Shown: positions 14,979 to 23,315 of the stretch, piece by piece
Layout: each line of letters starts with the position of its first letter
Numbering within the stretch: the stretch's first letter is position 1
Assembly (NCBI GenBank): GCA_041581135.1
Contig: JBFGCM010000038.1
Span: forward strand, 1 to 31,944
DNA length: 31,944 bases
Direction of reading: 5' to 3'
Source of the DNA: JBFGCM01 sp041581135
GTDB taxonomy: Bacteria > Actinomycetota > Acidimicrobiia > Spongiisociales > UBA5794
The notes under the pieces: generated by a model
Database searches by the model: none
Told to the model about the DNA's origin: nothing
Seen by the model: only the letters and a program-made list of their open reading frames with translations
Translations under genes and position numbers: made by a program

Positions 14979-17900
14979 TCAGTCGGGCCTATCGCGCTGG
15001 GTCGTCACCAACCCCGCCAGTCCGAGCGGCTCCAGAATCTCCGACGCCTCCCTCATCCGCGCCTCGTCCCCCACCGCCCGGGACCAATCCGCCAGCGCGA
15101 GTGCCCGGTCGATCTCGTCGTCGCCGAAAGCCGCCACGCTCGACTCGAAGCACTTGTCGACGTCGCACGGCTCGCCGTCCAACATCACCGGCTCTCCCCT
15201 CGCCGCCGCTATCCGGCCCAGTACCCGCCAGGCGTGTCCGAGTTGGTCCGGGTTGCCCGTCTCCCTCGCCCCTGACAGCGCCTCGAGCGCCACCGCCAGC
15301 GCACGCTCCACCTCCCCCGAGCCCAACCGCGCCTCCGCCGTGAACCGCAGCGTCTCCGACCGATGCTCCGCCGCCCCCGCCTCATCGAACACCGCCAGCG
15401 CCGACTGCAGCGTCTCGAGCGCCTCGGCATACCTCCCCGACCCGACCAGCGCCCCGCCGAGGTTGCTCAGGCTGAGCCCCTCCAGGTCCCGGTCCCCCAG
15501 CTCGCGCTGGATCGCCAGCGCCTCCCGATACCGGTCCGCCGCCACCTCGAAATCACCCCGGCGCCGGGCCGCCTCGCCCAGGTTGATCAGCGACACGCCC
15601 TCGCCCCGCCGGTCCCCGATCCGGCGGGCCACCGCCAGCGCCTGCGCGATGTACGCCTCCGCCGCACCGAAATCCCCCACCGCCGACGCCGCCAGGCTCA
15701 ACATGTTGAGACTGCGCGACAACCCGACGTCGTCTCCCACCGACGTCGACGCCAACCGGGCCTCCTCCACCAAGCGTCGCGCCCCCTCGTGATCACCCAG
15801 CCGCAGCCGCAGCCAACCCGCCCCGCGCAGCGCCTCGCTCAGCAGCTTCCGATCCGGCTCGTCCATCCCCCGCAGCAGCGCCATCGCGTCGGTCGCCGCC
15901 TCCATCGCAGCCTCGAACGACCCCACTCGCGGCTCGACGAACGAGATGGCGTTCAGCGCCGTCGCCTGCGCCGCCACGTCGCCTTCCTCCTGCGCCGCCT
16001 CCAACAAGTCCCGGTACGCCTCGATCGCCTCGTGATACCGCGCCAGCAGCGCCAGCACGTCCCCCGAGCCCTCCAGCGCATCGAACCGGTCCCGGCTCTC
16101 CAGCCCGCCCAGCTCCAGCGCCTGGCCGTACTGGCCGAGCGCGTCATCGTTGGCATAACGCAGCCGCGCTTGGTTGCCCGCCCGCACATACCAACCTGCG
16201 GCCTCGGCGGCGGCGCCCGCCGCCTCGAAGTGGCGGGCGATGAGCGGCGCCCGGATCTCGGTCTCTGCCTGGCTCACCAGCCACTCCGCCACCGCCCGGT
16301 GATACACCCGGCGCACCTTCAACAGCACGCTCTCATACATCACGTCGCGCACGAGGGCGTGCTTGAAGCTGTACTCCCGGCACCCGGCGAACGCCGAGTC
16401 GGGATTGCGATAGATCAGCTCCCGCTCCACCAGCCGGCCCAACTCGGCGTCGATGTCGAGCGGCCCGGCATCGTCGTTGGCGGCCTCGCTCGCCACGGCC
16501 TGGTCCCAGAACGCCCGGCCTACCACCGACGCCCGCGCCAACACGGCCCGCTCGGCAGGCGGCAGCCGGTCAAGTCGCGCCTGGATCACCGCCGTCAGCG
16601 TGGGCGGTACCCCTATCGCCGCCATCCGCGCCGCGTCCACCCGCCACAACTCGTCGCCGACGGCGATCGTGCCGTCCTCGATCAGCGACTTCACCAACTC
16701 CTCCACATAGAAGGGATTGCCCTCGGCGGCACCGACGATGGCGTCACGCACGTCCGACGGCACGTCTCCGGCGAAACGCAAGACGTCGGCCACCTGGGCG
16801 GCGCTCGCCTCCGCCGACAGCGGACCCAGCTCGATGCGCTCCCCGCCGGCTCCCCAAGCAGGCCGCCGATCGAAGAGCGACGGTCGCGCCGTCGCCACCA
16901 TGACGAGTGGAAGCGGGCCGGCATGCGCCATCAAGTCTTCGATGAGGTCGAGCGACGCATGGTCGGCCCAGTGGACGTCCTCCAGAAGGACGAGCACCGG
17001 CGTGCGTGTCGCCATCGCCCGCACCAGGTCGAGCACCGCCTGCGACCCGCGATCCCGCAGCTGTTTCGGATCCTCGACGAGACCGGCCACGTGAGCACTG
17101 GCTGACATGTCGATGCCGACGAGATGCGCCGCGAAGTGAGCCGCGGCCGCGTCGAGCCCACCCAACTCGGCGAACCCGGCGACGAGCTTGTCGACCGCGC
17201 CCTCGTCGTTCTCGGAAATCTCAAACCGGAAGAAGAACAGCTCACGGACCATCGAGTACGGCGTCGCCTCGTGGGTGGCGTCAGCGCGAGCCTGGAGCAG
17301 TCGCGCGTCGTGGGACTGGAGCTGCAGCCAGTCGATCAACTCGAACAACAGCCGGGACTTTCCGAGCCCGGCCTCGCCCACCACAGTCACGGCCCGGCCC
17401 GACCCGTGCTCGAAGGCCTCAGTGAGCGCCCGCTGCAGTGTCGCCAGCTCGCCGTCGCGCCCCACCATCCGGGTCTCGATGCCCTCGACCCCTCGCGTCG
17501 CCACCCGAAACGCCCTCGGCCGGGTCGCGGTGACCAGGTAGGTGCGGAGCGGCTCGGGCTTGCCCTTCACCGTCAGCGGCTCTTGCTCGCTCACCGAGAA
17601 CACGCCGCGCACGTGGCGGTACGTGTCGTGCCCGACGAGGATCCCGCCGGTCGGCGCCGCCGAAACCAGACGCGACGCCACGTTCACGGTGTCACCCATT
17701 GCCGTGAACTCGGCCGTCGTCGCTACATGCCCCAGCAGCACGGGTCCGGTGTTGATGCCGATGTGGACGTCGAGTCGGCCGCCATGGCCGGTGGCGGTGG
17801 CGACCTGCCCGATGGCGTCCCGCATCGCCAGCGCGGCGCGGACTGCGTTTTCGGCGTCGTACTCCGAGGTGACGTCGGCGCCCCACAGTGCCATCACGGC

Positions 17901-18203
17901 GTCGCCGATGTGCTTGTCGATTCGGCCGCCGTGATCGGTGATGACCCGATCGAGGCGACCCCAAACCACCTCGAACAGGTCGGTAACCTCCTCGGCGTCG
18001 AGGGTGTCGCTGAGCGCGGTGAACCCGGCGACGTCGGCGAAGAGCACCGTGACGTGCTTGCGACGGGCAGATGGGATGGACTCGGGCGCGTCGAGGCGCT
18101 CGCGCAAGATGGCGATCGTCGTGTCTATCACCGAGTCGGGCACGATCCCGCGCAGTCGCTCCTGCTCGGCGATGGCCTGCTCGACGTTGGCCCGGTCGTC
18201 CAT
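14979..18203 (-). CDS. Adenylate cyclase-AAA ATPase-TPR signalling protein
   Basis: 1074 residues. A class III cyclase domain (about 48-225) keeps both metal aspartates (Asp57 in FADVAGFT, Asp101 in KHIGDAVMALWG), the adenine-selecting Lys97 and Asp171 (in GDTVNVASRL), and the transition-state Asn174 and Arg178, so it should be an active adenylate cyclase. A STAND/AAA-type ATPase follows, with P-loop GEAGLGKS (276-283) and a Walker-B-like VLVLLEDVHWAD. The C-terminal 400 residues are TPR-like helical repeats (for example GLSRSLNMLSLAASAVGDFG and GVSLINLGEAARRRGDFEVA). It is a cytoplasmic sensor-type protein coupling ligand or partner binding by the repeats to cAMP output; the signal is unknown. 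The start ATG at 18203 gives the full cyclase domain. Confidence 0.9.
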   Translation of the reverse strand: MDDRANVEQAIAEQERLRGIVPDSVIDTTIAILRERLDAPESIPSARRKHVTVLFADVAGFTALSDTLDAEEVTDLFEVVWGRLDRVITDHGGRIDKHIGDAVMALWGADVTSEYDAENAVRAALAMRDAIGQVATATGHGGRLDVHIGINTGPVLLGHVATTAEFTAMGDTVNVASRLVSAAPTGGILVGHDTYRHVRGVFSVSEQEPLTVKGKPEPLRTYLVTATRPRAFRVATRGVEGIETRMVGRDGELATLQRALTEAFEHGSGRAVTVVGEAGLGKSRLLFELIDWLQLQSHDARLLQARADATHEATPYSMVRELFFFRFEISENDEGAVDKLVAGFAELGGLDAAAAHFAAHLVGIDMSASAHVAGLVEDPKQLRDRGSQAVLDLVRAMATRTPVLVLLEDVHWADHASLDLIEDLMAHAGPLPLVMVATARPSLFDRRPAWGAGGERIELGPLSAEASAAQVADVLRFAGDVPSDVRDAIVGAAEGNPFYVEELVKSLIEDGTIAVGDELWRVDAARMAAIGVPPTLTAVIQARLDRLPPAERAVLARASVVGRAFWDQAVASEAANDDAGPLDIDAELGRLVERELIYRNPDSAFAGCREYSFKHALVRDVMYESVLLKVRRVYHRAVAEWLVSQAETEIRAPLIARHFEAAGAAAEAAGWYVRAGNQARLRYANDDALGQYGQALELGGLESRDRFDALEGSGDVLALLARYHEAIEAYRDLLEAAQEEGDVAAQATALNAISFVEPRVGSFEAAMEAATDAMALLRGMDEPDRKLLSEALRGAGWLRLRLGDHEGARRLVEEARLASTSVGDDVGLSRSLNMLSLAASAVGDFGAAEAYIAQALAVARRIGDRRGEGVSLINLGEAARRRGDFEVAADRYREALAIQRELGDRDLEGLSLSNLGGALVGSGRYAEALETLQSALAVFDEAGAAEHRSETLRFTAEARLGSGEVERALAVALEALSGARETGNPDQLGHAWRVLGRIAAARGEPVMLDGEPCDVDKCFESSVAAFGDDEIDRALALADWSRAVGDEARMREASEILEPLGLAGLVTTQRDRPD

Positions 18204-18305
18204 TCCGGAATTCTCGCCTATCTACGGTGATGGGAGCGCGTACGCAGAGGCAGAGGCAACAGACCGAGGCATCGGGGTTCTCGAAGTGCATGTCTCCCTT
18301 GGCCA

Positions 18306-18360
18306 GGGTGACCGGCCACTGGTTGTGTAGGTGTGGCCGAGGTGGGTGCTCCAGGTGACG
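18306..18360 (-). pseudogene. Relic of the 3' end of a DUF222/HNH endonuclease gene
   Basis: On the minus strand this stretch reads VTWSTHLGHTYTTSGRSP, matching the last residues (TITWTTHLSHAYTTSGRSP) of the intact HNH gene at 26889-28256. I count about 47 of 55 identical bases, with most differences silent. The stop codon is not kept and no upstream HNH sequence remains. It lies just beyond the 3' end of the Gfo/Idh/MocA gene. Silent differences suggest it came from a diverged paralogue rather than a fresh copy. Confidence 0.75.
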
Positions 18361-18414
18361 CCCGTCCAATCCTGGACTCAGGAACCGTTTTCGAGCCACC
18401 ACCGGCAGTGACCG

Positions 18415-19410
18415 TCAGCCGATCTCCTCGACCGCGACGGGTCGGTGCTCTCGCGCCGAACGCTCCGCCGCCAGGGCCGCCACGAATGCGTCGCGGGCCT
18501 CGTCGGGCGGGCACGGGTTGGGGATTCGGCCGAGGGCGTAATCGACGAAGGCATGCATCTCGTTGGTGTACGCCGCGGTGAACCGGTCCACGAACGACTC
18601 GTAGTGCGGGTCGACGCCCACGTTGGTCCCGGTGCCGAGGTCGTTCAGAGGCGTTCTGCGATCGAGACCCACGGTGATGCTGTCCTTCGAGCCGTGGACC
18701 TCCATCCTCACTTCGTGGCCGGCCGGGTTGTGGCGGGCGGCGGTGACGACGCCGACGGCGCCCCCTTCGAACTGCATGAGCGCCCCGGCGACCCCGACGT
18801 CGTCGTAGGGGGCGTAGATGGGGAGCGCCTGCGGGTTGCCCATGGCGAACACGGTCTCGATGCGGAGCCCGGTGACCCAGCGGGCGATGTCGAAGTCGTG
18901 GACCATGAGGTCGCGGTACATGCCACCGGAGGTGGGGATGAACGCTTCGTGGCTGGGTTCGGGGTCGTGGCTGATGGACCGCACCGTGTAGACGTCCCCC
19001 ACCCTGCCGTCGACGACCGCGTGGCGGGCTGCCGCGAAACCGGGGTCGAAGCGGCGATGAAAGCCGACCTGAAACGGGATCCCGGCCTCGGCGACGGCTG
19101 CCAGGGCAGCGTCGGTGGCGTCGAGGTCGAGTGCGATCGGCTTCTCGCAGAACGTGGGTTTGCCGGCTCGGGCGGCGAGCCGGATCAGCTCACCGTGGGC
19201 GGCGGTGGCGGCGGCGATGACCATGGCGTCGGCGCGGTCGGTGGCGGTTGGGGCGTCGTCGACCGCTTCGGCACCCAACGCAGACGCCAGGTCGTCGGCG
19301 CTCCCCGGTCTGGAGCCGGCCAGCACGAGGCCGGTGACGTCCTCGTGGTCGTGGAGGGCGCGAGCGAAGGTTTCCCCCATCCGTCCAACACCGATGATCC
19401 CGATACGCAT
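18415..19410 (-). CDS. Gfo/Idh/MocA oxidoreductase, inositol 2-dehydrogenase-like
   Basis: 331 residues, the usual length. The Rossmann motif is GVGRMG (7-12), preceded by MRIGII. The family motif FCEKPIALDLD contains the catalytic-domain Lys of EKP (89-91). Further conserved parts are GFHRRFDPGF, the DLMVHDFDIARW block with the active-site Asp and His, and HAFVDYALG near the end. It probably oxidises a sugar or cyclitol with NAD(P)+; resemblance to IolG-type inositol dehydrogenases is the best guess but no inositol pathway gene is nearby. The ATG at 19410 gives the standard N-terminus; a 34-residue upstream extension is unlike the family. A damaged copy of its 3' end is found at 23037-23182. 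Confidence 0.88.
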   Translation of the reverse strand: MRIGIIGVGRMGETFARALHDHEDVTGLVLAGSRPGSADDLASALGAEAVDDAPTATDRADAMVIAAATAAHGELIRLAARAGKPTFCEKPIALDLDATDAALAAVAEAGIPFQVGFHRRFDPGFAAARHAVVDGRVGDVYTVRSISHDPEPSHEAFIPTSGGMYRDLMVHDFDIARWVTGLRIETVFAMGNPQALPIYAPYDDVGVAGALMQFEGGAVGVVTAARHNPAGHEVRMEVHGSKDSITVGLDRRTPLNDLGTGTNVGVDPHYESFVDRFTAAYTNEMHAFVDYALGRIPNPCPPDEARDAFVAALAAERSAREHRPVAVEEIG

Positions 19411-19492
19411 GGGGGTCAGACTACGGGGGGTAGGTGTCTCGAGGTCGGTTGCATGCAGATGTCTGCCGTGCCCTGATGGCCGCGGTCGACCC

Positions 19493-19822
19493 CTAGTTCG
19501 CCGAAGCGACAATCGCCTCGATCACGATCGTCCGGAGCGGGGCTCGATCCGCCTCCCATTGGCGACGCTGCTGGAGCTCGACCAAGGCGCGTCCCGGCTG
19601 CTCTCCTACGAGTACGAGGCTCTCGGCGATTCCGCCGGAGCTGGGCTCGCTGGTGGCGGGGTCGCTGGGAATCGTCTCTGTCTCCAGGGTCGCGGTGACC
19701 GCGCCCCCGGAGGCAGTGGTCGTGACGTTCCAGGTGTAGCCGGCGGCGCCGAGGCTCGGCAGCGGTACCGTCCGCCGCTCGCCGAGCCTCAGGTGTACCT
19801 CCGTCGGTAGCGAAGGGTTCAT
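19493..19822 (-). CDS. Chagasin-like (I42) inhibitor of papain-family proteases
   Basis: 109 residues, all-beta, the size of chagasin. The three inhibitor loops can be placed: loop 2 in LPSLGAAGYTWNV (about 21-33, matching the NPTTGYxW region with GY-x-W kept), loop 4 at EPSSGG (59-64, matching GxGG), and loop 6 at RRQWE (86-90, matching RPW). Family members bind tightly in the active cleft of C1 cysteine proteases. Its ATG (19822) overlaps the stop of the protease gene as ATGA, so the two are translationally coupled. Many bacterial relatives have a signal peptide; this one has none, matching the protease. The first loop is off consensus, so binding strength is uncertain. Its role could be self-protection or control of the protease. 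Confidence 0.78.
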   Translation of the reverse strand: MNPSLPTEVHLRLGERRTVPLPSLGAAGYTWNVTTTASGGAVTATLETETIPSDPATSEPSSGGIAESLVLVGEQPGRALVELQQRRQWEADRAPLRTIVIEAIVASAN

Positions 19823-21756
19823 GCCGAGCCGATCACCGCCCCCTCGTGCCATCCGGCGCCATCTCTCCAGTAGTGCTGCAGCGTGCGATCCCAGCGCAGG
19901 GCGATGACCTCCAGATTGAAGCCGAAGCTGCCCTGCAGCAACCCGACGACGGCCTGGACGTCGTGACCGAACGTCGCCGACTGGCGCCACATCTTGTCGC
20001 CATTGTTGAACCGCCACCAGTGCTGGATCTTCCCCTTCACGGCGACGCACAACTCGTAGTTGCCGGCTTGGCGCTCGTCCATGGCCCCGTACGAAGCCTC
20101 GATCATGCAGGGTGGGCTCGATACGCCTGCTCCAAACGTGTCCCGAGGCTTCCACACGAAGCCGTGCTGATCGTCGCGCCACCAGTGCTGCATGCGGCCG
20201 TCGGCCAGCGTGCAGACCAGCTCCAGGTTGCCGTTGGGGCCTTCCCGACCCTGCACCAGGGCGGCTCCGCTGTAGGCGACGTTGGAGGCGAACCGTCCGC
20301 CGTCGTACCACGTCCATGGCGGGCCGTTGCGGCGCCACCAGTGGTTGAGCTTGCCGTCGGTGGTGCGAACCACGACCTCGAAGTTGCCAGGCGCGCCATA
20401 GTTGCCTTGGACGAAGCCAGGGACACCGAATGCGTCGGCCGGCCCGAACACGCCGCCGTCACTCCAGCTGCCGCTCAGTTGGTTGAACCACCAGTGATGC
20501 AGCCGCCCTCCGGTGGTGAGGTACACAGCCTCGAAGTTGCGACCGTAGGTGGTGGCCGTCAGCGTCGGGCAGACCGCAACGTCGTTGGCGAACACCGAGG
20601 CATCCTTCCAGATGAAGGGCGCGGTTCCCTCCCGCCACCAGTGGCGTGCCTGCGAGCCGTTGTAGGTGGCGAGCATCTCGAAGTTGCGATGCATCGCCCC
20701 GTTCCCGGATTCGATGACGTTGCCGTTGTGCAATCTCCGTTTGGTGAGCGGGTCGGGATTCGTGCCCTGCAACCCCAGCTTGGCGTACTGGTCGATCCCA
20801 CTCTGTCCATAGCCGATTCTGCCGAATCCCTGCTCGCCCCAGCCTGTCCCCCACGAGTTCTTGACGATCCAGCACTGCTGCTGGTCGTCGTACCCCACCA
20901 CCAGCATGAAGTGCCCACCAGCGTCTGTGGCAGCAGAGGTTCGCTGGTAGACGCCGGAACCGTATCCGAAGAAGTCGGATGCCACCATGAACCATGTGGC
21001 GATGGGTCCGACGGCGTCGAGCCAGGCCTTTTGGTCGCTGGTGGAGCCGATCCATGTGGTCGTGCCGATCTTGACGGTGCGGCCGTTGCGGTCTGGCGTC
21101 GGGGCGTAGGCAATATCGGCGGTGGTCCACGGGAACGAGCCGGGGTCGCACTGTCCGTTTGCGCCAATGAACGAGAACACCTCACCCAGATTGCCGAGAT
21201 CGGCGCAGCGCTTGCCGACGCCCTTGTGGACGTCGCCCTCGGACCGCGTGGTCCACACGGCGTGTTCGATTCGGGTCATGGTCTCGACCAGTGCGGTGCC
21301 GGCAAACGCCCAGCATGCGTTGCATCCGTTCTGATCCCGAATGCTCGTGATCCATGGCCATCCCCAACGATTGCGCCAGTCGACCCGGGAAGCCGTGCCT
21401 CCGCCCACCGGCGGTGGTTCCAGCTCCGTTTCGATGTCGATGCGCGCCGGGGCCACCGAGGGATGTTCGAAGCCGTCGCCGAACTCCTCGATGTTCCGGA
21501 CGAATCCGAGTTCCACGCGGCGCCGTTGCAGGTAGGGGTTGTCGATGGGTGCGGCGAGGAGCTCGTGGAAGTCGATCCGGTGCTCCACTTGCTCTGCAGT
21601 CGGAAGGTCCTCGGTGTCGGCACCGAGTCCAAATCGGGGCAGCCGAGCGTCATCATCGAGATGCTCGGCGACTTGCCAGGCGAGCTGCTCTTCTCTGAGT
21701 TGAGCACGAAGCTCGCCGATGCGGATCTTCGAGTGGTCCTGTGGCCTTTTGGCCAT
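19819..21756 (-). CDS. Papain-family (C1A) protease with C-terminal Trp-rich propeller
   Basis: 645 residues. An N-terminal charged helical part (1-125, perhaps a propeptide) precedes a C1A peptidase domain (about 122-335): oxyanion Gln142 and catalytic Cys148 in DQNGCNACWAFAG, His282 in GGHFMLVVGYD, and Asn300 in WIVKNSWGTGWGEQGFGRI. Residues about 355-645 are six repeats of some 50 residues, each with NFE or NLE, then a HWWR-like motif (near 373, 422, 473, 525, 580, 629), then W-x(3-5)-F. This fits a six-bladed, lectin-like propeller. No signal peptide is present. The ATG at 21756 has AGGAGG six nt upstream. The gene is followed at once by its likely inhibitor gene. The repeats probably direct the protease to a glycan or surface, which is inference. 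Confidence 0.88.
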   Translation of the reverse strand: MAKRPQDHSKIRIGELRAQLREEQLAWQVAEHLDDDARLPRFGLGADTEDLPTAEQVEHRIDFHELLAAPIDNPYLQRRRVELGFVRNIEEFGDGFEHPSVAPARIDIETELEPPPVGGGTASRVDWRNRWGWPWITSIRDQNGCNACWAFAGTALVETMTRIEHAVWTTRSEGDVHKGVGKRCADLGNLGEVFSFIGANGQCDPGSFPWTTADIAYAPTPDRNGRTVKIGTTTWIGSTSDQKAWLDAVGPIATWFMVASDFFGYGSGVYQRTSAATDAGGHFMLVVGYDDQQQCWIVKNSWGTGWGEQGFGRIGYGQSGIDQYAKLGLQGTNPDPLTKRRLHNGNVIESGNGAMHRNFEMLATYNGSQARHWWREGTAPFIWKDASVFANDVAVCPTLTATTYGRNFEAVYLTTGGRLHHWWFNQLSGSWSDGGVFGPADAFGVPGFVQGNYGAPGNFEVVVRTTDGKLNHWWRRNGPPWTWYDGGRFASNVAYSGAALVQGREGPNGNLELVCTLADGRMQHWWRDDQHGFVWKPRDTFGAGVSSPPCMIEASYGAMDERQAGNYELCVAVKGKIQHWWRFNNGDKMWRQSATFGHDVQAVVGLLQGSFGFNLEVIALRWDRTLQHYWRDGAGWHEGAVIGSA

Positions 21757-21810
21757 GTCCCACCTCCTCTCTACGCGTACTGTCGCGCCGAACGCCTGAG
21801 GCCACAACGA

Positions 21811-21828
21811 AGAATCTGGTGAGATTCT
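21811..21828. promoter_or_regulatory. Perfect dyad in divergent promoter region
   Basis: AGAATC-TGGTGA-GATTCT is a perfect 6-6-6 inverted repeat. It lies 55 nt upstream of the protease start on one side and about 200 nt upstream of the 310-residue gene on the other. It could be an operator controlling both; no regulator gene is adjacent. Confidence 0.4.
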
Positions 21829-21850
21829 GGCTGTCGAACCGGAGGTGGCG

Positions 21851-22000
21851 ATGAGTGTCCGCGACCGGTCGGGTGCCGTCCCGCCATGGTCTTGCGGTTC
21901 GTGTCGATCCGTTCGAACCCCGGCGCTGGTTCCCCCAATCGCGGGGCGTGTTGCATGGCTCGGGTCCAAGGCCTCTTGCCATCGGCTGCTCGCTGGATGA
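21851..22000 (+). CDS. Possible 49-residue leader or small protein
   Basis: An ATG at 21851 is preceded by GGAGG with 5-nt spacing, and the frame stays open for 49 codons to TGA at 21998-22000, 28 nt before the 310-residue gene. The product would have a CGSC motif (Cys15, Cys18) and no membrane segment. Third-position composition is less G/C-biased than in neighbouring genes, which argues against strong selection. It may be a translated leader or chance. Confidence 0.25.
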   Translation: MSVRDRSGAVPPWSCGSCRSVRTPALVPPIAGRVAWLGSKASCHRLLAG

Positions 22001-22028
22001 CGCTGAATGTCAGGGCAGGAGGGTTCAC

Positions 22029-22961
22029 ATGCGCACAGCAATGAAGACTGGCGAGCGACTGCGTCGACGGTTCGATGCAGAAGCGAAGCTCATCCAGCGA
22101 CAGCTCGAGGTCGCTGAGCAGGAGCATGATCGCTTCAAGAACTGTTCATTCAACGCGGGCGGTTTCTTTGGCAGCCGACTCGCGCCACAACGCATTCCAT
22201 ATCAACTCGAGGCCGCACTCGAGCGTGGTCTGATGACGCAAGGACTACCGCCGCTCGGCAGTCCGGTCCATCCGCTCCAGCACGTGGCGGCGGCTCTCGA
22301 CCTGCCGCACAACCTGGTCAACGGCGGCGTGATCTATGAGCCTCATACGAACATGGTGATGGGTGAGGACGATCCGCCTCACGACCTCGCGCAGAAGTTC
22401 TTCTTCGAGCGGCTGACCGGGGACGCCTCGCGGCGTGAGCATCACTTCGTGTTGAACAGCACCTTCCCGTTGACGACACCGAGTGGTGACGAGTGGAGGG
22501 GCACAACAACCATCTTCCACTATCGATTCACGTTCCCCGTTGGGTCCCCCGGGATCTACGCCTTCTTGCCGTTGGCTGAAGTCGTCGGCACTCTGGGCTA
22601 TGCGACCAGTGGCGGCTATCCGGGATCATTCAGCGTTCTGGTGGAGCACAGTGTCAACTCTGGCGGCCAGGGCGTGGGTTGGACCCAGACGTCCTATTGG
22701 TCAGAGATCGGGGACGGCGAGGTCAAGCCAGTGTTGGTCAACCCATTCCAACTGCTGCTGAATGACGCCAGCTACGGTCCCGTTGCGGTTCAGCTCGACC
22801 CGGCAGGCGGAGATGCGACCGTCGACGTGGCAATCGTCCTGGGTTTCCACAACGGCCCATCGAGCTACTACATGACAAACCCCGACGGGCACTTCGTGCT
22901 CGACTGTGAGTCGTCTGCCGGCAAGGTCTCGTGCTTGCTCGTGAAGTGGGGCATGCAGTAG
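22029..22961 (+). CDS. Unrecognised 310-residue protein divergent from the C1A protease
   Basis: 310 residues. The N-terminal 40 are a charged helix (TGERLRRRFDAEAKLIQRQL and on), followed by a mixed region with many aromatic residues and a beta-rich C-terminal half (for example TTIFHYRFTFPVGSPGIYAF, then AIVLGFHNGPSSYYM). No signal peptide, membrane segment or known catalytic motif is seen. Two late cysteines (LDCESS and SCLLVKW) are nearby in sequence. The ATG at 22029 has AGGAGGG about 5 nt upstream. It is divergent from the protease-inhibitor pair across 272 nt that includes a perfect dyad. A charged helical N-terminus is shared in style with the protease, possibly a sorting or docking element. 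I do not recognise a family and assign no function. Confidence 0.7.
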   Translation: MRTAMKTGERLRRRFDAEAKLIQRQLEVAEQEHDRFKNCSFNAGGFFGSRLAPQRIPYQLEAALERGLMTQGLPPLGSPVHPLQHVAAALDLPHNLVNGGVIYEPHTNMVMGEDDPPHDLAQKFFFERLTGDASRREHHFVLNSTFPLTTPSGDEWRGTTTIFHYRFTFPVGSPGIYAFLPLAEVVGTLGYATSGGYPGSFSVLVEHSVNSGGQGVGWTQTSYWSEIGDGEVKPVLVNPFQLLLNDASYGPVAVQLDPAGGDATVDVAIVLGFHNGPSSYYMTNPDGHFVLDCESSAGKVSCLLVKWGMQ

Positions 22962-23315
22962 CGAGGGTTTCGTTCTGAAGCGTGAACGTGTCGCCGGCGC
23001 TGTTTGGCTGCCATGTGCGTGGCACTCGAGCGCTTCTCAGCCGATCTCCTCGACCGCGACCGGCTCCGCTCCTGTGCCGAGCGCTCGACGGCCAGCGCCG
23101 CCACGAATGCGTCGCGGGCCTCGTCGGGCGGGCACGGATTGGGGATTCGGCCGAGGGCGTAATCGACGAAGGCGTGCATCTCCGTCCGACGACCGTGTTG
23201 CTGTCTGCCCTGGTGGGCACGCCTTTCCGCCTTTGACATCGGTTTGACGCGCTCATGCGACCGTGGCTCAACTCGCACGGGGAACGGCCCCGCTGCTCGA
23301 GAGAGAGGCAGAGAG
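22962..23315. other. 354-nt region holding an oxidoreductase relic and a promoter
   Basis: Between the 310-residue gene and the small secreted protein gene. Positions 23037-23182 are a decayed copy of the oxidoreductase 3' end. The remainder, 23183-23315, must carry the promoter and ribosome site (GAGAGAGGCAGAGAG) of the secreted protein gene. No other gene is supported. Confidence 0.6.
23037..23182 (-). pseudogene. Frameshifted relic of the 3' end of the Gfo/Idh/MocA gene
   Basis: The minus strand reads EMHAFVDYALGRIPNPCPPD and continues EARDAFVAALAVERSA, nearly identical to the end of the intact gene at 18415-18561. A one-base deletion then shifts the frame, so the closing residues VAVEEIG and the TGA stop (both present in the DNA as TCAGCCGATCTCCTCGACCG on the plus strand) are out of frame. 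Identity is sharp at the gene's stop codon and ends abruptly after about 146 bases. No other part of the gene is seen nearby. Confidence 0.9.

Noticed and set aside
15363..17105. Long open frame (580 codons) on the plus strand
   Set aside because: It lies wholly antisense to the cyclase-ATPase-TPR gene; its His/Arg/Gln/Pro-rich product is the usual mirror of a high-GC gene.
17124..18230. Open frame of 368 codons on the plus strand
   Set aside because: Antisense to the cyclase domain, with no family-like motif or ribosome site.
19846..21822. Open frame of 658 codons on the plus strand
   Set aside because: Antisense to the C1A protease gene, which has complete catalytic motifs and a strong ribosome site.
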